NCBI GenBank assembly: GCA_002454425.1
Contig: DKIV01000051.1
Span: 151,515 to 194,395 of the forward strand
Reading direction: 5' to 3'
Length of the DNA stretch: 42,881 nt
Origin: Sphingobacteriaceae bacterium UBA6709
Lineage (GTDB): Bacteria; Bacteroidota; Bacteroidia; Sphingobacteriales; Sphingobacteriaceae
Shown here: piece by piece, positions 25,257 to 33,384 of the stretch
How the letters are laid out: each line of letters starts with the position of its first letter
Numbering within the stretch: the stretch's first letter is position 1
Translations under genes and position numbers: made by a program
The notes under the pieces: model-generated
Told to the model about the DNA's origin: nothing
The model's input: the letters and a program-made list of their open reading frames with translations, nothing else
Databases searched by the model: none

Positions 25257-26432
25257 TTAATATACAAACTCGCCAAACTCTGAACGTATCGTGACCTTTT
25301 TCTCGTCTGAGGCTTCCACTCGTCCTACGATCCGGGCTTCGATGTTGAAGCTCTCCGATATCGCTATGATTTCTGCCGCGGCGCTTTCAGGAACATAAAG
25401 TTCCATACGATGCCCCATATTAAATACCTTATACATCTCCTGCCATGAGGTCGCCGACTCTTCTTGTATCAGACGAAATAGGGGAGGTACCGGAAAAAGG
25501 TTGTCCTTTATTATGTGTAGATTATCAATGAAGTGCAGCACCTTTGTCTGCGCCCCGCCTGAACAATGGACCATTCCATGTACCTTGTCACGCATCTTAT
25601 CAAGGATGCTCTTGATAACAGGAGCGTAGGTACGGGTTGGCGAAAGCACCAGCTTGCCCGCGCTAAGGGTTTCATTGTCGCTTATAGCTACCTCTTCAGT
25701 AAGCTTTTTGCTTCCCGCGAATATTAATTCATAGGGCACCGCCGGGTCGTAACTCTCAGGGTACTTCTCTGCCACATACTTATGGAACACATCGTGCCGT
25801 GCCGAGGTAAGTCCGTTGGAGCCCATACCGCCATTGTATTTATGTTCATAGGATGCCTGTCCGTAAGATGCTAAGCCTACGATAACATCGCCTGCCTGTA
25901 TGTTGTCATTGGAGATAACTTCCTCTTTCTTCATGCGGCATGTTACGGTAGAGTCTACGATAACTGTTCTTACCAGATCGCCTACGTCAGCGGTTTCACC
26001 GCCGGTCGAATATATTCCTATTCCGAGTTTCCTCAATTCTGACAGAATTTCTTCTGTGCCGTTGATGATAGCGGCAATAACCTCTCCCGTTATAAGATTT
26101 TTGTTACGACCGATAGTCGACGATAATAATATCTTGTCTGTCGCTCCTACACAAAGCAAATCATCAAGGTTCATGATGATCGCGTCCTGTGCAATATCTT
26201 TCCATACGGAAATATCTCCCGTTTCCTTCCAATATACATAGGCAAGTGACGATTTGGTGCCAGCACCATCAGCATGCATAATATTGCAGTAGGCCTCATC
26301 TCCTCCCAGTATATCGGGAATGATCTTACAAAAGGCTTTTGGGAAAACTCCCTTATCTATGTTTTTTATTGCATTATGGACGTCCTCTTTTCCTGCAGAT
26401 ACGCCTCGTTGATTGTATTTCAAGTCTGACAT
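25257..26432 (-). CDS. purM: Phosphoribosylformylglycinamidine cyclo-ligase-type enzyme (AIR synthase)
   Basis: PurM closes the imidazole ring in purine synthesis, making AIR from FGAM with ATP. Numbered from the ATG at 26432 (391 residues), the opener MSDLKYNQRGVSAGKEDVHN carries the typical YxxRGV motif. It is followed by HADGAGTKSSLAY, QDAIIMNLDDLLCVGA and YSTGGETADVGDLVRTV. The C-terminal half includes GMVHCSGGAQTKVLHF and NMGHRMELYVP. It is longer than E. coli PurM (about 345), as is usual in this phylum. An open frame extends 51 codons upstream, but that extension runs through the glnN terminator (26559-26593) and looks non-coding. It lies downstream of glnN on the same strand but is separated from it by that terminator. 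Confidence 0.92.
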   Translation of the reverse strand: MSDLKYNQRGVSAGKEDVHNAIKNIDKGVFPKAFCKIIPDILGGDEAYCNIMHADGAGTKSSLAYVYWKETGDISVWKDIAQDAIIMNLDDLLCVGATDKILLSSTIGRNKNLITGEVIAAIINGTEEILSELRKLGIGIYSTGGETADVGDLVRTVIVDSTVTCRMKKEEVISNDNIQAGDVIVGLASYGQASYEHKYNGGMGSNGLTSARHDVFHKYVAEKYPESYDPAVPYELIFAGSKKLTEEVAISDNETLSAGKLVLSPTRTYAPVIKSILDKMRDKVHGMVHCSGGAQTKVLHFIDNLHIIKDNLFPVPPLFRLIQEESATSWQEMYKVFNMGHRMELYVPESAAAEIIAISESFNIEARIVGRVEASDEKKVTIRSEFGEFVY

Positions 26433-26558
26433 TGCCTCAAATTTAAGCTTAATTTTAGTAATCGGCGTTATAATCATTGAATATGACCACCAGTAGGGGC
26501 CGATAGCTTGGTATTCGCATGGTTTCGCAATACAAGTTGATGGAACATCCGTTAAAAA

Positions 26559-26593
26559 GAAGAAGGTTGTCTCATGATGAAACAACCTTCTTC
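26559..26593 (-). terminator. Terminator downstream of glnN
   Basis: Stem GAAGAAGGTTGT (26559-26570) and ACAACCTTCTTC (26582-26593), 12 bp perfect. In the minus direction it is followed by TTTTTAAC. It begins 22 bp after the glnN stop codon and rules out the long upstream extension of purM. Confidence 0.87.
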
Positions 26594-26615
26594 AATAAGA
26601 AAATCTCCTTTGTTG

Positions 26616-28790
26616 TTACTTAATGAACAACAGTTCTCTGAACTTAGGCAGAGGCCATTTCTCATCAGATACCAGGCGTTCCAGTTTATCAACGTGATAA
26701 CGGATGGTATCAAAATATGATTTTACAGTTTCATCATAAGCAATCGCTTTCTCTCTCACATCCTCAATTACATTAGCTTTCTTACGCGCGTTTACCATGT
26801 CTAAAACATTCGTGCGCACAACGTTGATGTGATAAGAAAGTTTCTTGATGAAGCTCAGCTGAGCCGCATATGCTTCTTCTTCAAGACCAATATCCTTTAG
26901 CCCCTTCACGTTAGCAATAAGATCGCTTTGGTAAGCTATAGCCGCAGGTAATATCAGATTATCCGCAAGTTCACCCATTACACGAGCTTCGATCTGAAGT
27001 TTCTTGTAATAGTTCTCTAAAAGGATTTCATGGCGCGCGTGGCTTTCACGTAGCGAGAATACTCCTGAGTCTTCAAAAAGCTTAGATGACTTCTCTGTCG
27101 TTAAGGCGTCAAGAGCCTTAGGTGTTGTCTTTATGTTTGATAAGCCACGAGTTTCTGCTTCAGCAGCCCACTCATCGCTATATCCATTACCTTCAAAACG
27201 AATTGCCTTTGACTCTTTGATGTACTTTTTAATTACAGTCATCAAGGCTACGTCTTTCTTTTCGCCCTTTTTAAGAAGCTTATCAACGTCAACCTTAAAT
27301 TTATTAAGCTGATCAGCAACGATCAGATTCAGGATCGTCATCGGATTTGCGCAGTTCGCTGATGATCCTACCGCGCGCAATTCAAACTTATTACCGGTAA
27401 ACGCGAATGGCGACGTACGGTTACGGTCGGTGTTGTCAAGCAGGATCTGTGGAATCTTTGGAATGTTAGTCCAAAGCGTAGCTTCCTGTTTCATCTTGCT
27501 GGTAACACGTGATGTTTCAATCTCATCAAGAACATCGTTCAACTGTGTTCCCAGGAAGATTGACATGATAGCCGGTGGCGCTTCATTTGCTCCCAAACGG
27601 TGATCATTTGTAACCGATGCTATAGATGCTCTTAACAGATCCGCGTGCTCATAAACAGCCTTAATGGTGTTTACAAAGAACGTAAGAAACATCAGGTTAT
27701 TCTTAGGCGTTTTTCCAGGAGCAAGCAGGTTTTTACCGGTGTTGGTGATCAATGACCAGTTATTATGCTTCCCTGATCCATTAACTCCCGCGAATGGCTT
27801 TTCGTGAAGCAATACCTTAAAATGATGTCTAAGGGCAACCTTATCCATCAGATCCATTAACAATTGATTGTGATCTATCGCAAGATTTATTTCTTCATAA
27901 ATTGGCGCGCACTCAAATTGTGAAGGAGCAACTTCATTATGTCTTGTCTTCAATGGAATTCCAAGCTTCAATGCTTCGGTCTCCAGATCCTGCATGAAGG
28001 AAAGTACTCTTTCCGGAATAGATCCGAAATAGTGATCTTCCAACTGCTGGTTTTTAGCTGACAAGTGACCGAATAAGGTACGGCCAGTAAGATATAAATC
28101 AGGACGCGCGTTGAAGAGGGCCAGATCTACTAAAAAGTATTCCTGTTCAATACCTAAAGAAGCGTTTACTTTTTCTACGCTCTTGTCGAAGTACTGAGCT
28201 ACTGCCGAAGCCGCTTTATCGATGGCATTTACAGCTTTCAGTAAAGGCGCTTTGTTGTCAAGAGATTCGCCGGTATAAGAAACAAAAACAGTAGGAATAC
28301 AAAGGGTCTTGTCCATTATAAATGCCGGAGAAGAAGGATCCCAGGCAGTGTATCCGCGTGCCTCGAAAGTGCTTCTTATTCCGCCGTTAGGGAAACTTGA
28401 AGCATCTGGTTCCTGCTGAGCCAGAGCGTCACCGGAAAACTTCTCGATGCCGCGTCCATCTGATGTTGGCTCAAAAAAGGAATCATGCTTTTCTGCTGTC
28501 GTGCCTGTCAATGGCTGAAACCAATGTGTATAATGCGTTACTCCAAAACTCATTGCCCAAGCCTTCATGGCTGACGCTACCTGTTCTGAAACCTCTCTGT
28601 CGATTGTCTCGCCCAAAAGTATCGCATTGCTCACCGCCTGAAAGGCTTCTTTGGAAAGATATTCACGCATCTTGCGTGTGTCGAATACATTGCTTGCAAA
28701 GTAATCGGAGATTTTAGCTGATGGTGCATCAACATGCGGGATGGTTCTTGTCAGAACAGCATTTAATGCCTGGAATCGTAGATTGGACAT
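26616..28790 (-). CDS. glnN: Glutamine synthetase type III
   Basis: This enzyme makes glutamine from glutamate, ammonia and ATP. At 724 residues it is the large GSIII form typical of Bacteroidota, not the ~470-residue GSI. The N-terminal GSIII domain includes VTHYTHWFQPLTGTTAEKHD (about 80-99). The catalytic region shows GIEQEYFLVD, KTRHNEVAPSQFECAPI, VNGSGKHNNWS and NDHRLGANEAPPA. A C-terminal helical part is typical for the type. The start MSNLRFQAL is the family start. The gene has its own terminator and no nitrogen regulator next to it. Regulation cannot be read here: the upstream region has only a one-mismatch -7 box, AATCTTTG, on the minus strand at 28843-28850. Confidence 0.97.
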   Translation of the reverse strand: MSNLRFQALNAVLTRTIPHVDAPSAKISDYFASNVFDTRKMREYLSKEAFQAVSNAILLGETIDREVSEQVASAMKAWAMSFGVTHYTHWFQPLTGTTAEKHDSFFEPTSDGRGIEKFSGDALAQQEPDASSFPNGGIRSTFEARGYTAWDPSSPAFIMDKTLCIPTVFVSYTGESLDNKAPLLKAVNAIDKAASAVAQYFDKSVEKVNASLGIEQEYFLVDLALFNARPDLYLTGRTLFGHLSAKNQQLEDHYFGSIPERVLSFMQDLETEALKLGIPLKTRHNEVAPSQFECAPIYEEINLAIDHNQLLMDLMDKVALRHHFKVLLHEKPFAGVNGSGKHNNWSLITNTGKNLLAPGKTPKNNLMFLTFFVNTIKAVYEHADLLRASIASVTNDHRLGANEAPPAIMSIFLGTQLNDVLDEIETSRVTSKMKQEATLWTNIPKIPQILLDNTDRNRTSPFAFTGNKFELRAVGSSANCANPMTILNLIVADQLNKFKVDVDKLLKKGEKKDVALMTVIKKYIKESKAIRFEGNGYSDEWAAEAETRGLSNIKTTPKALDALTTEKSSKLFEDSGVFSLRESHARHEILLENYYKKLQIEARVMGELADNLILPAAIAYQSDLIANVKGLKDIGLEEEAYAAQLSFIKKLSYHINVVRTNVLDMVNARKKANVIEDVREKAIAYDETVKSYFDTIRYHVDKLERLVSDEKWPLPKFRELLFIK

Positions 28791-29098
28791 AAAATTATCG
28801 TATTTAATGCTTTTGTTTGTCTTGTAGTTTTAATATTAGGGTCAAAGATTGTAATTTCCTGATAAAAAGCGAATTTATTTCAAGTGTTATTTTAAGTCTT
28901 TTGTCAAACCTGAGCATTCTTTCTTTTTAAATCGTTGTAAAGTTTTCATTCAAATTCGAAATTTATAGAAATAGTCGCTCCTCGCGCTCGTTCTTTGCTG
29001 CAGGATGTGAAGATATAGCCGAACTTAGCGTTTTCATGCCTCTCCCTGGAATCCACGATCGCTCCCGGAAATATTGATATGAAAATTTCCCATCTTTG
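28791..29098. other. Divergent intergenic region between glnN and trmN6
   Basis: About 300 bp with no gene. Near the ends are two one-mismatch -7 boxes: AATCTTTG on the minus strand (28843-28850) for glnN, and CATCTTTG on the plus strand (29091-29098) for trmN6. The middle has mixed composition with no clear dyad. Confidence 0.4.
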
Positions 29099-29119
29099 AT
29101 GTCAAAATTACTCGAGTCA

Positions 29120-29839
29120 ATGTCCGCGATCTTTCGATTTAAACAGTTTAATATTGATCAATCCAACTGCGCGATGAGGGTCAATACTGATGGCGTATTA
29201 TTAGGCGTCCTTCCTGATTTTCATGGAAAGGGGCGGATGTTGGATATCGGTGCCGGCACCGGTGTTGTTTCGTTGATATGTGCCCAGCGGTTTCCTGATC
29301 TTATGGTTGATGCCGTGGAAATTGACGCTGCCGCGGCACAAACAGCATCCTTAAACTTTGCAGCTTCGCCCTTTGCAGAACGTCTTAGGTGTGTTGCCGC
29401 TCCTTTTCAGTCATTACCATCATCGCTACCGCTGACTGAAGGTTGTTATGACCTTATTCTAAGTAATCCTCCGTTCTTCTTAGCTTCTTTGAAGAATCCG
29501 AATCCGGAGAAACACGTCGCCCGGCATGCCGACGACTCCTTCTTCGAAGAGCTGTTTGCTTTTGCCAACAAGTTTTTAAGTGCTAGGGGAGAGTTATGCA
29601 TGGTCTTGCCTCCCGATACTGCCAGGCAGGTGCTGAAGCTGGCCTCTGCGATTGGATTTAATGTTTTCGGACAAATATCTCTCCATTCATTTCAGTATTC
29701 CGATCCACATCGCTTTATTCTGCGTATGTCAAAAGAAATAAAGCCTCGTGTAGATACCGATTTCACGATCTATGAAGCGCCGAAGGTCTACTCTCAGGGT
29801 TACGCCGAAGCTTTACGTGATTTTTTTACTATTTTTTAA
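29120..29839 (+). CDS. trmN6: tRNA1(Val) A37 N6-methyltransferase
   Basis: This TrmN6/YfiC-family enzyme methylates N6 of A37 in tRNA-Val using S-adenosylmethionine. Numbered from the ATG at 29120 (239 residues), it opens with the family pattern FRFKQF...CAMRVNTDGVLLG. It then has the SAM-binding LDIGAGTGVVSL and the catalytic LSNPPFF for N6-adenine transfer. An ATG at 29099 gives a seven-residue longer form (MSKLLES), but it sits directly behind a -7-like box (CATCTTTG, 29091-29098), so the internal start is preferred, with moderate certainty. A phosphoesterase gene follows after 20 bp on the same strand. Confidence 0.9.
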   Translation: MSAIFRFKQFNIDQSNCAMRVNTDGVLLGVLPDFHGKGRMLDIGAGTGVVSLICAQRFPDLMVDAVEIDAAAAQTASLNFAASPFAERLRCVAAPFQSLPSSLPLTEGCYDLILSNPPFFLASLKNPNPEKHVARHADDSFFEELFAFANKFLSARGELCMVLPPDTARQVLKLASAIGFNVFGQISLHSFQYSDPHRFILRMSKEIKPRVDTDFTIYEAPKVYSQGYAEALRDFFTIF

Positions 29840-29859
29840 TACTCCTATAAAGTACTGTT

Positions 29860-30351
29860 ATGAAGAAAATAGGACTCCTTTCCGATACTCACAGCTTTCT
29901 TGACGACGCCATATTTAAATACTTCGACGCTTGCGATGAAATATGGCATGCCGGAGATTTCGGAAATATAGACCTCGCTGATAAGCTTGCCGCCTTCAAG
30001 CCGCTGCGCGGTGTATACGGAAATATCGATGGTCAGGATCTCCGTACGGTATATCCGGAACATCTTCGGTTTAAATGTGAAGAGCTGGATGTCTGGATGA
30101 CCCATATCGGTGGCTATCCCGGAAAATACAGTCCCCTCGTCAAACCTGAAATTTATGCTAATCCTCCCGGCCTCTTTATCTGTGGGCACTCACACATTTT
30201 AAAGGTCATGTACGACAAAAAGATTAACTGTATGCACATGAATCCTGGTGCCGCCGGCAAACAAGGTTGGCATAAAGTAAGAACTTTATTACGTTTTTCG
30301 GTAGTTGACGAAAAAATTGCTAACTTAGAAGTAATCGAGCTGAAAGCCTGA
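29860..30351 (+). CDS. YfcE/MJ0936-family metallophosphoesterase
   Basis: This 163-residue calcineurin-like phosphoesterase has every metal-binding block: SDTH (8-11), HAGDFG (about 30-35), GNIDG, the His in MTHIGGYPG, and CGHSHI followed by MNPGAAG. YfcE-type enzymes hydrolyse small phosphodiesters with two metals; the physiological substrate is generally unknown. It is cytoplasmic. It is 20 bp downstream of trmN6 and probably in the same transcript. No clear terminator follows, only a short GAGA/TCTC pairing near 30352-30380. Confidence 0.92.
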   Translation: MKKIGLLSDTHSFLDDAIFKYFDACDEIWHAGDFGNIDLADKLAAFKPLRGVYGNIDGQDLRTVYPEHLRFKCEELDVWMTHIGGYPGKYSPLVKPEIYANPPGLFICGHSHILKVMYDKKINCMHMNPGAAGKQGWHKVRTLLRFSVVDEKIANLEVIELKA

Positions 30352-30530
30352 GAGACTGACGTTTTTTCTCAATATACGACGTTCTCCGGTTCAATTACAT
30401 GGTGTTTCGTGAAAACATTCTGCGTCCTGTGTAGTTTTCGTATCAAAAGTTTTAATAATTGGTTTGCACATGCAAGCCTCATATAAATACAACAATACAT
30501 CTAATCACTACTCAAACTTTACATCTATTT

Positions 30531-31580
30531 ATGACAGTTGTTCAAACGCTCGGTCAATTTATTATTGAGAAACAAAAAGATTTTCCTTACGCTAAAGGCG
30601 AATTATCGCGCCTGCTGAGAGATATTGGTATTGCAGCTAAAATTGTAAACCGCGAGGTGAACAAAGCCGGGCTCGTGGATATTCTGGGGGAGATTGGCAG
30701 TGTTAATACACACGGCGAATCGCAGAAGAAGCTAGACGTTTTCGCTAACGAGCAGTTTATATCTGCGCTGACAAGTGGTGGCGAATGTTGTATTGTCGTA
30801 TCGGAGGAAAACGATGATCCTATCTTTATTGACAACGAAATTTCCCGGGATGCCAAATACATTGTAGCCATCGATCCTTTGGATGGATCGTCTAATATCG
30901 ATGTGAACGTGGCTGTGGGCACTATCTTTTCTATTTATCGCCGCAAATCCGGGGGATCCTGCGCCACCATTGAAGATGCCTTTCAGAAAGGTACCGAGCA
31001 GGTAGCCGCCGGATATGTCGTTTATGGGTCTTCAGCGATGCTTGTATACACCACAGGTAAGGGTGTTAACGGCTTTACGCTGGATCCTTCAATAGGAGAG
31101 TTCTGTCTTTCACATCCCGAGATGCGCATTCCTAAAGATGGATACATCTATTCAATCAATGAAGGTAATTACATTAACTTCCCTGATGGCGTGAAAAAGT
31201 ATATCAAGTATTGTCAGGTGAATGATCCGTCTACCCATCGTCCTTATTCCTCGCGTTATATCGGATCTATGGTTGCCGATTTGCATCGCAATATAATTAA
31301 GGGAGGGATCTTCATTTATCCAACTACCGCGGCGGCGCCAAAAGGCAAGCTGCGTCTTGTATATGAATGTAATCCCATGGCTTTCATTATTGAACAAGCC
31401 GGGGGGCGTGCTACTGACGGCTTTGAAAGAATCCTTGAGAAAGATGTAAATTCCTTACATCAGCGCTCCGCCATCTTCCTCGGCTCAGAAAATATGGTCG
31501 TTAAAGCTGAAGAGATGATGCGCGACTATTCTCCTGAAGTGGGCAAGGTTGTCGACATAAAAAAGGCCGCGGGCGCCTAA
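30531..31580 (+). CDS. fbp: Fructose-1,6-bisphosphatase class I
   Basis: This gluconeogenic enzyme removes the 1-phosphate from fructose-1,6-bisphosphate. Numbered from the ATG at 30531 (349 residues), it has the AMP-site-like N-terminus TLGQFIIEKQ, the acidic metal loop VSEEND, and the signature IDPLDGSSNID (114-124, with D115 and D118). It also has the C-terminal GGIFIYP and RLVYECNPMAFIIEQAGG. It is slightly longer than the ~335-residue norm. An upstream open frame starts at a TTG (30459), but the natural family start is MTVVQTLG. A one-mismatch -7 box (TTGGTTTG) lies near 30455-30462. A hairpin follows the stop. Confidence 0.96.
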   Translation: MTVVQTLGQFIIEKQKDFPYAKGELSRLLRDIGIAAKIVNREVNKAGLVDILGEIGSVNTHGESQKKLDVFANEQFISALTSGGECCIVVSEENDDPIFIDNEISRDAKYIVAIDPLDGSSNIDVNVAVGTIFSIYRRKSGGSCATIEDAFQKGTEQVAAGYVVYGSSAMLVYTTGKGVNGFTLDPSIGEFCLSHPEMRIPKDGYIYSINEGNYINFPDGVKKYIKYCQVNDPSTHRPYSSRYIGSMVADLHRNIIKGGIFIYPTTAAAPKGKLRLVYECNPMAFIIEQAGGRATDGFERILEKDVNSLHQRSAIFLGSENMVVKAEEMMRDYSPEVGKVVDIKKAAGA

Positions 31581-31592
31581 GTCCTGATGATG

Positions 31593-31638
31593 AATAGCAC
31601 TATCAAATACCGCGTGGGTGGCATCTGATAGTGCTATT
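31593..31638 (+). terminator. Probable terminator after fbp
   Basis: A 13-bp perfect stem, AATAGCACTATCA (31593-31605) and TGATAGTGCTATT (31626-31638), with a 20-nt loop, followed by TCTTTACTTTAT. It lies 12 bp after the fbp stop. Confidence 0.75.
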
Positions 31639-31799
31639 TCTTTACTTTATTGCTGGAAACCTTATCGTTCATATTCCTCGTTTGGGCACTCGTTTGTTTA
31701 TTTATCCCCAATGCCAGCCTCTCAATAAGAATGCATTCGCGCTTTTAATTTGCAAACATCAAAGTATCTCAGGTGTTAACCTGATTAAATCATAGTATT
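31639..31799. other. Intergenic region upstream of the membrane protein gene
   Basis: No gene is visible. Only a one-mismatch -7-like TTAATTTG occurs near 31745-31752. Confidence 0.4.
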
Positions 31800-32300
31800 A
31801 TGGCTCCAGGATTATTAATTAGGTCGCTGTTCCCTTCTATTGCCGGAACACTTATGATGACTGCGTTCAGCAAGCTTTTGTCAAAAGTTCAAGGCCAGAA
31901 TTTTTCAGAGTCCGCTCAACTTTCAAGGATGATCAAACGCATCATGCCGCTGCTCTCAGAAAATAAGAGGATGGCTGCGGCATGGACTGCCCACCTCACT
32001 GTAGGCCTCGGTTTCGCGCTTGCCTACATCGAAGGATATGAAAGTGGTAAGATCAAGCCCGGTGCTAAGGAGATGCTGCTTCTGGGGCTTGTCAGCGGAA
32101 TACTGGCGGTTGTTATATGGAGACTTACCTTTAAGGCCCATCCATTGCCGCCAATCTTAAAATCTGACGCCTATTATTGGCAGCTGGTGCCGGCGCATGT
32201 TATATTCGCGATTTTCGTCACTGTAACTTACAGACTTCAACAACAACTGCTTAACGCGGAAGAAGATAAGCCGGATATCTCGGGTGAATCAGTTACTTAA
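31800..32300 (+). CDS. Polytopic membrane protein of unknown function
   Basis: I do not recognise this 166-residue protein. It has four likely membrane segments, at about 4-22, 60-80 (WTAHLTVGLGFALAYI), 92-110 (LLLGLVSGILAVVIW) and 128-146 (VPAHVIFAIFVTVTYRL). A basic amphipathic loop lies between the first two (KLLSKVQGQNFSESAQLSRM then IKRI), and the tail is acidic. Conserved His residues inside or next to helices (WTAHLTVG and VPAHVIF) could bind a metal or haem, but this is speculation. It is the first gene of the stress-like cluster and converges on the SDR gene at 32357 with a shared hairpin between them. Confidence 0.7.
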   Translation: MAPGLLIRSLFPSIAGTLMMTAFSKLLSKVQGQNFSESAQLSRMIKRIMPLLSENKRMAAAWTAHLTVGLGFALAYIEGYESGKIKPGAKEMLLLGLVSGILAVVIWRLTFKAHPLPPILKSDAYYWQLVPAHVIFAIFVTVTYRLQQQLLNAEEDKPDISGESVT

Positions 32301-32317
32301 TTTCATCCTGTCGCAAG

Positions 32318-32357
32318 GATACGTCACCGCAGAGAGTTCCTCCAGCGGTGACGTATC
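32318..32357. terminator. Bidirectional hairpin between convergent genes
   Basis: A 13-bp perfect stem, GATACGTCACCGC (32318-32330) and GCGGTGACGTATC (32345-32357), is followed on the plus strand by TAACTTTTTCTC. The right arm touches the stop codon of the minus-strand SDR gene, so the terminator is packed against the coding end. Confidence 0.8.
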
Positions 32358-33322
32358 TAACTTTTTCTCATTAGCAAAAATGCTATTGCCGTTCCGGCTA
32401 ATATGCTGCCGGCGATGATCTTTCTGCTTACCGCTGCATTCGCGGCTTTGTGCCCGCCGTCAATGCTGTTTCCAAATTTCAATGGATTGAAGATGTTGCC
32501 GCTGGTCCTTGACATGGGCTCTGCCTGTTGCAGATATTTTCGTAAGAATAGTGCTGTAGCATAGCCAGTAAGTTTTGGCGATAAGCCGTGAATAGCCCTT
32601 ATCACTGGTGACAGCAGATCCGGATATGCAATGTTTATCGGTCGTTCTATAACCCTGCATACCGCGCGAGCTACGCTGCGTGGATCTGTTAACGGTGGCG
32701 CTGGCTTAATCTCTTTGCCTGTATAGTTTGCTGCATGGCGCATTCCCGGTGTGTCAAGGAATGCGGGAAAGAGATCGCTGACATAGATGTTTTTCTCTGC
32801 TGATAGTTCCGCTCGCAAGGCTTCAGAAAATCCCCGTAAACCAAACTTGGATGCGGAGTATGCCGCACCGTATGGCACTGGCATGAACGCGCCAACGGAA
32901 ATATTATTTATGATATGTCCGTAACCCTGTTTTTTGAAGTAGGGAAGTACCGCGTGAGCTCCATGCATATAGCCCATCAGGTTGGTCTTTATCACCTGAT
33001 CGTGAACTTCCAGAGGAGTGTCGGCAAAGGCACCAGCGGCAAGCACCCCCGCATTATTTATCCAGACGTCAATAGTCCCCAAGGTATCCTCTGCGAAGGC
33101 TGCCAGATTGATCATGGCCTTCTCTTCGCTCACATCTACCACGCACATGTGCGCCTCGGCTCCTAATTGGCGACACTCGGCCACTGCATCTTCCAGAGCG
33201 GCAGTGTTACGCGCTACCAGGATCAATCGGGCTTTTCGCATAGCAAGCTCAAGAGCTATGGCTAGTCCGGCACCACTTGAGGCGCCGGTAATAACCACAT
33301 TTTTGTTTTCAATAGTATTCAT
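32357..33322 (-). CDS. Short-chain dehydrogenase/reductase with C-terminal membrane tail
   Basis: This 321-residue classical-type SDR has the dinucleotide loop TGASSGAGLA (13-22), NNAG (about 89-92), a catalytic Ser in NNISVGAF, and YSASK (about 155-159). After the catalytic domain (about 1-250) comes a tail that ends in a hydrophobic helix and basic cap (IIAGSILAGTAIAFLLMRKS), consistent with tail anchoring in the inner membrane. The substrate is unknown. SDRs with this long tail are often found in stress islands of soil bacteria. Neighbours are the zinc ADH on the same strand (62 bp upstream) and the membrane protein gene converging from the left. Confidence 0.88.
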   Translation of the reverse strand: MNTIENKNVVITGASSGAGLAIALELAMRKARLILVARNTAALEDAVAECRQLGAEAHMCVVDVSEEKAMINLAAFAEDTLGTIDVWINNAGVLAAGAFADTPLEVHDQVIKTNLMGYMHGAHAVLPYFKKQGYGHIINNISVGAFMPVPYGAAYSASKFGLRGFSEALRAELSAEKNIYVSDLFPAFLDTPGMRHAANYTGKEIKPAPPLTDPRSVARAVCRVIERPINIAYPDLLSPVIRAIHGLSPKLTGYATALFLRKYLQQAEPMSRTSGNIFNPLKFGNSIDGGHKAANAAVSRKIIAGSILAGTAIAFLLMRKS

Positions 33323-33338
33323 AATTTATTTCATTCTG

Positions 33339-33366
33339 CCGGTCGGAATTAATATGCTCCGACCGG
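33339..33366. promoter_or_regulatory. 9-bp inverted repeat between ADH and SDR genes
   Basis: CCGGTCGGA (33339-33347) and TCCGACCGG (33358-33366) form a perfect 9-bp stem with a 10-nt loop, downstream of the ADH gene and just upstream of the SDR gene on the minus strand. No T-run follows on either side, so it may be a weak terminator or an operator for the SDR gene. Confidence 0.5.
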
Positions 33367-33384
33367 AGTATTCAGCAAATGATC

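Noticed and set aside
26438..26445. TAAATTTG on the minus strand as purM promoter
   Set aside because: It is only 5 bp from the ATG, has no -33 partner, and would demand a leaderless mRNA. Chance in AT-rich sequence is more likely.
26433..26585. 51-codon N-terminal extension of purM
   Set aside because: It runs through the glnN terminator hairpin, contains no family sequence, and MSDLKYNQRGV is the normal PurM start.
30459..30530. TTG start for fbp
   Set aside because: The codon overlaps a -7-like TTGGTTTG and the added 24 residues are not FBPase-like.
31639..31799. Possible RNA gene or riboswitch upstream of the membrane protein
   Set aside because: No conserved fold or known motif could be seen; only the fbp terminator stem is convincing.
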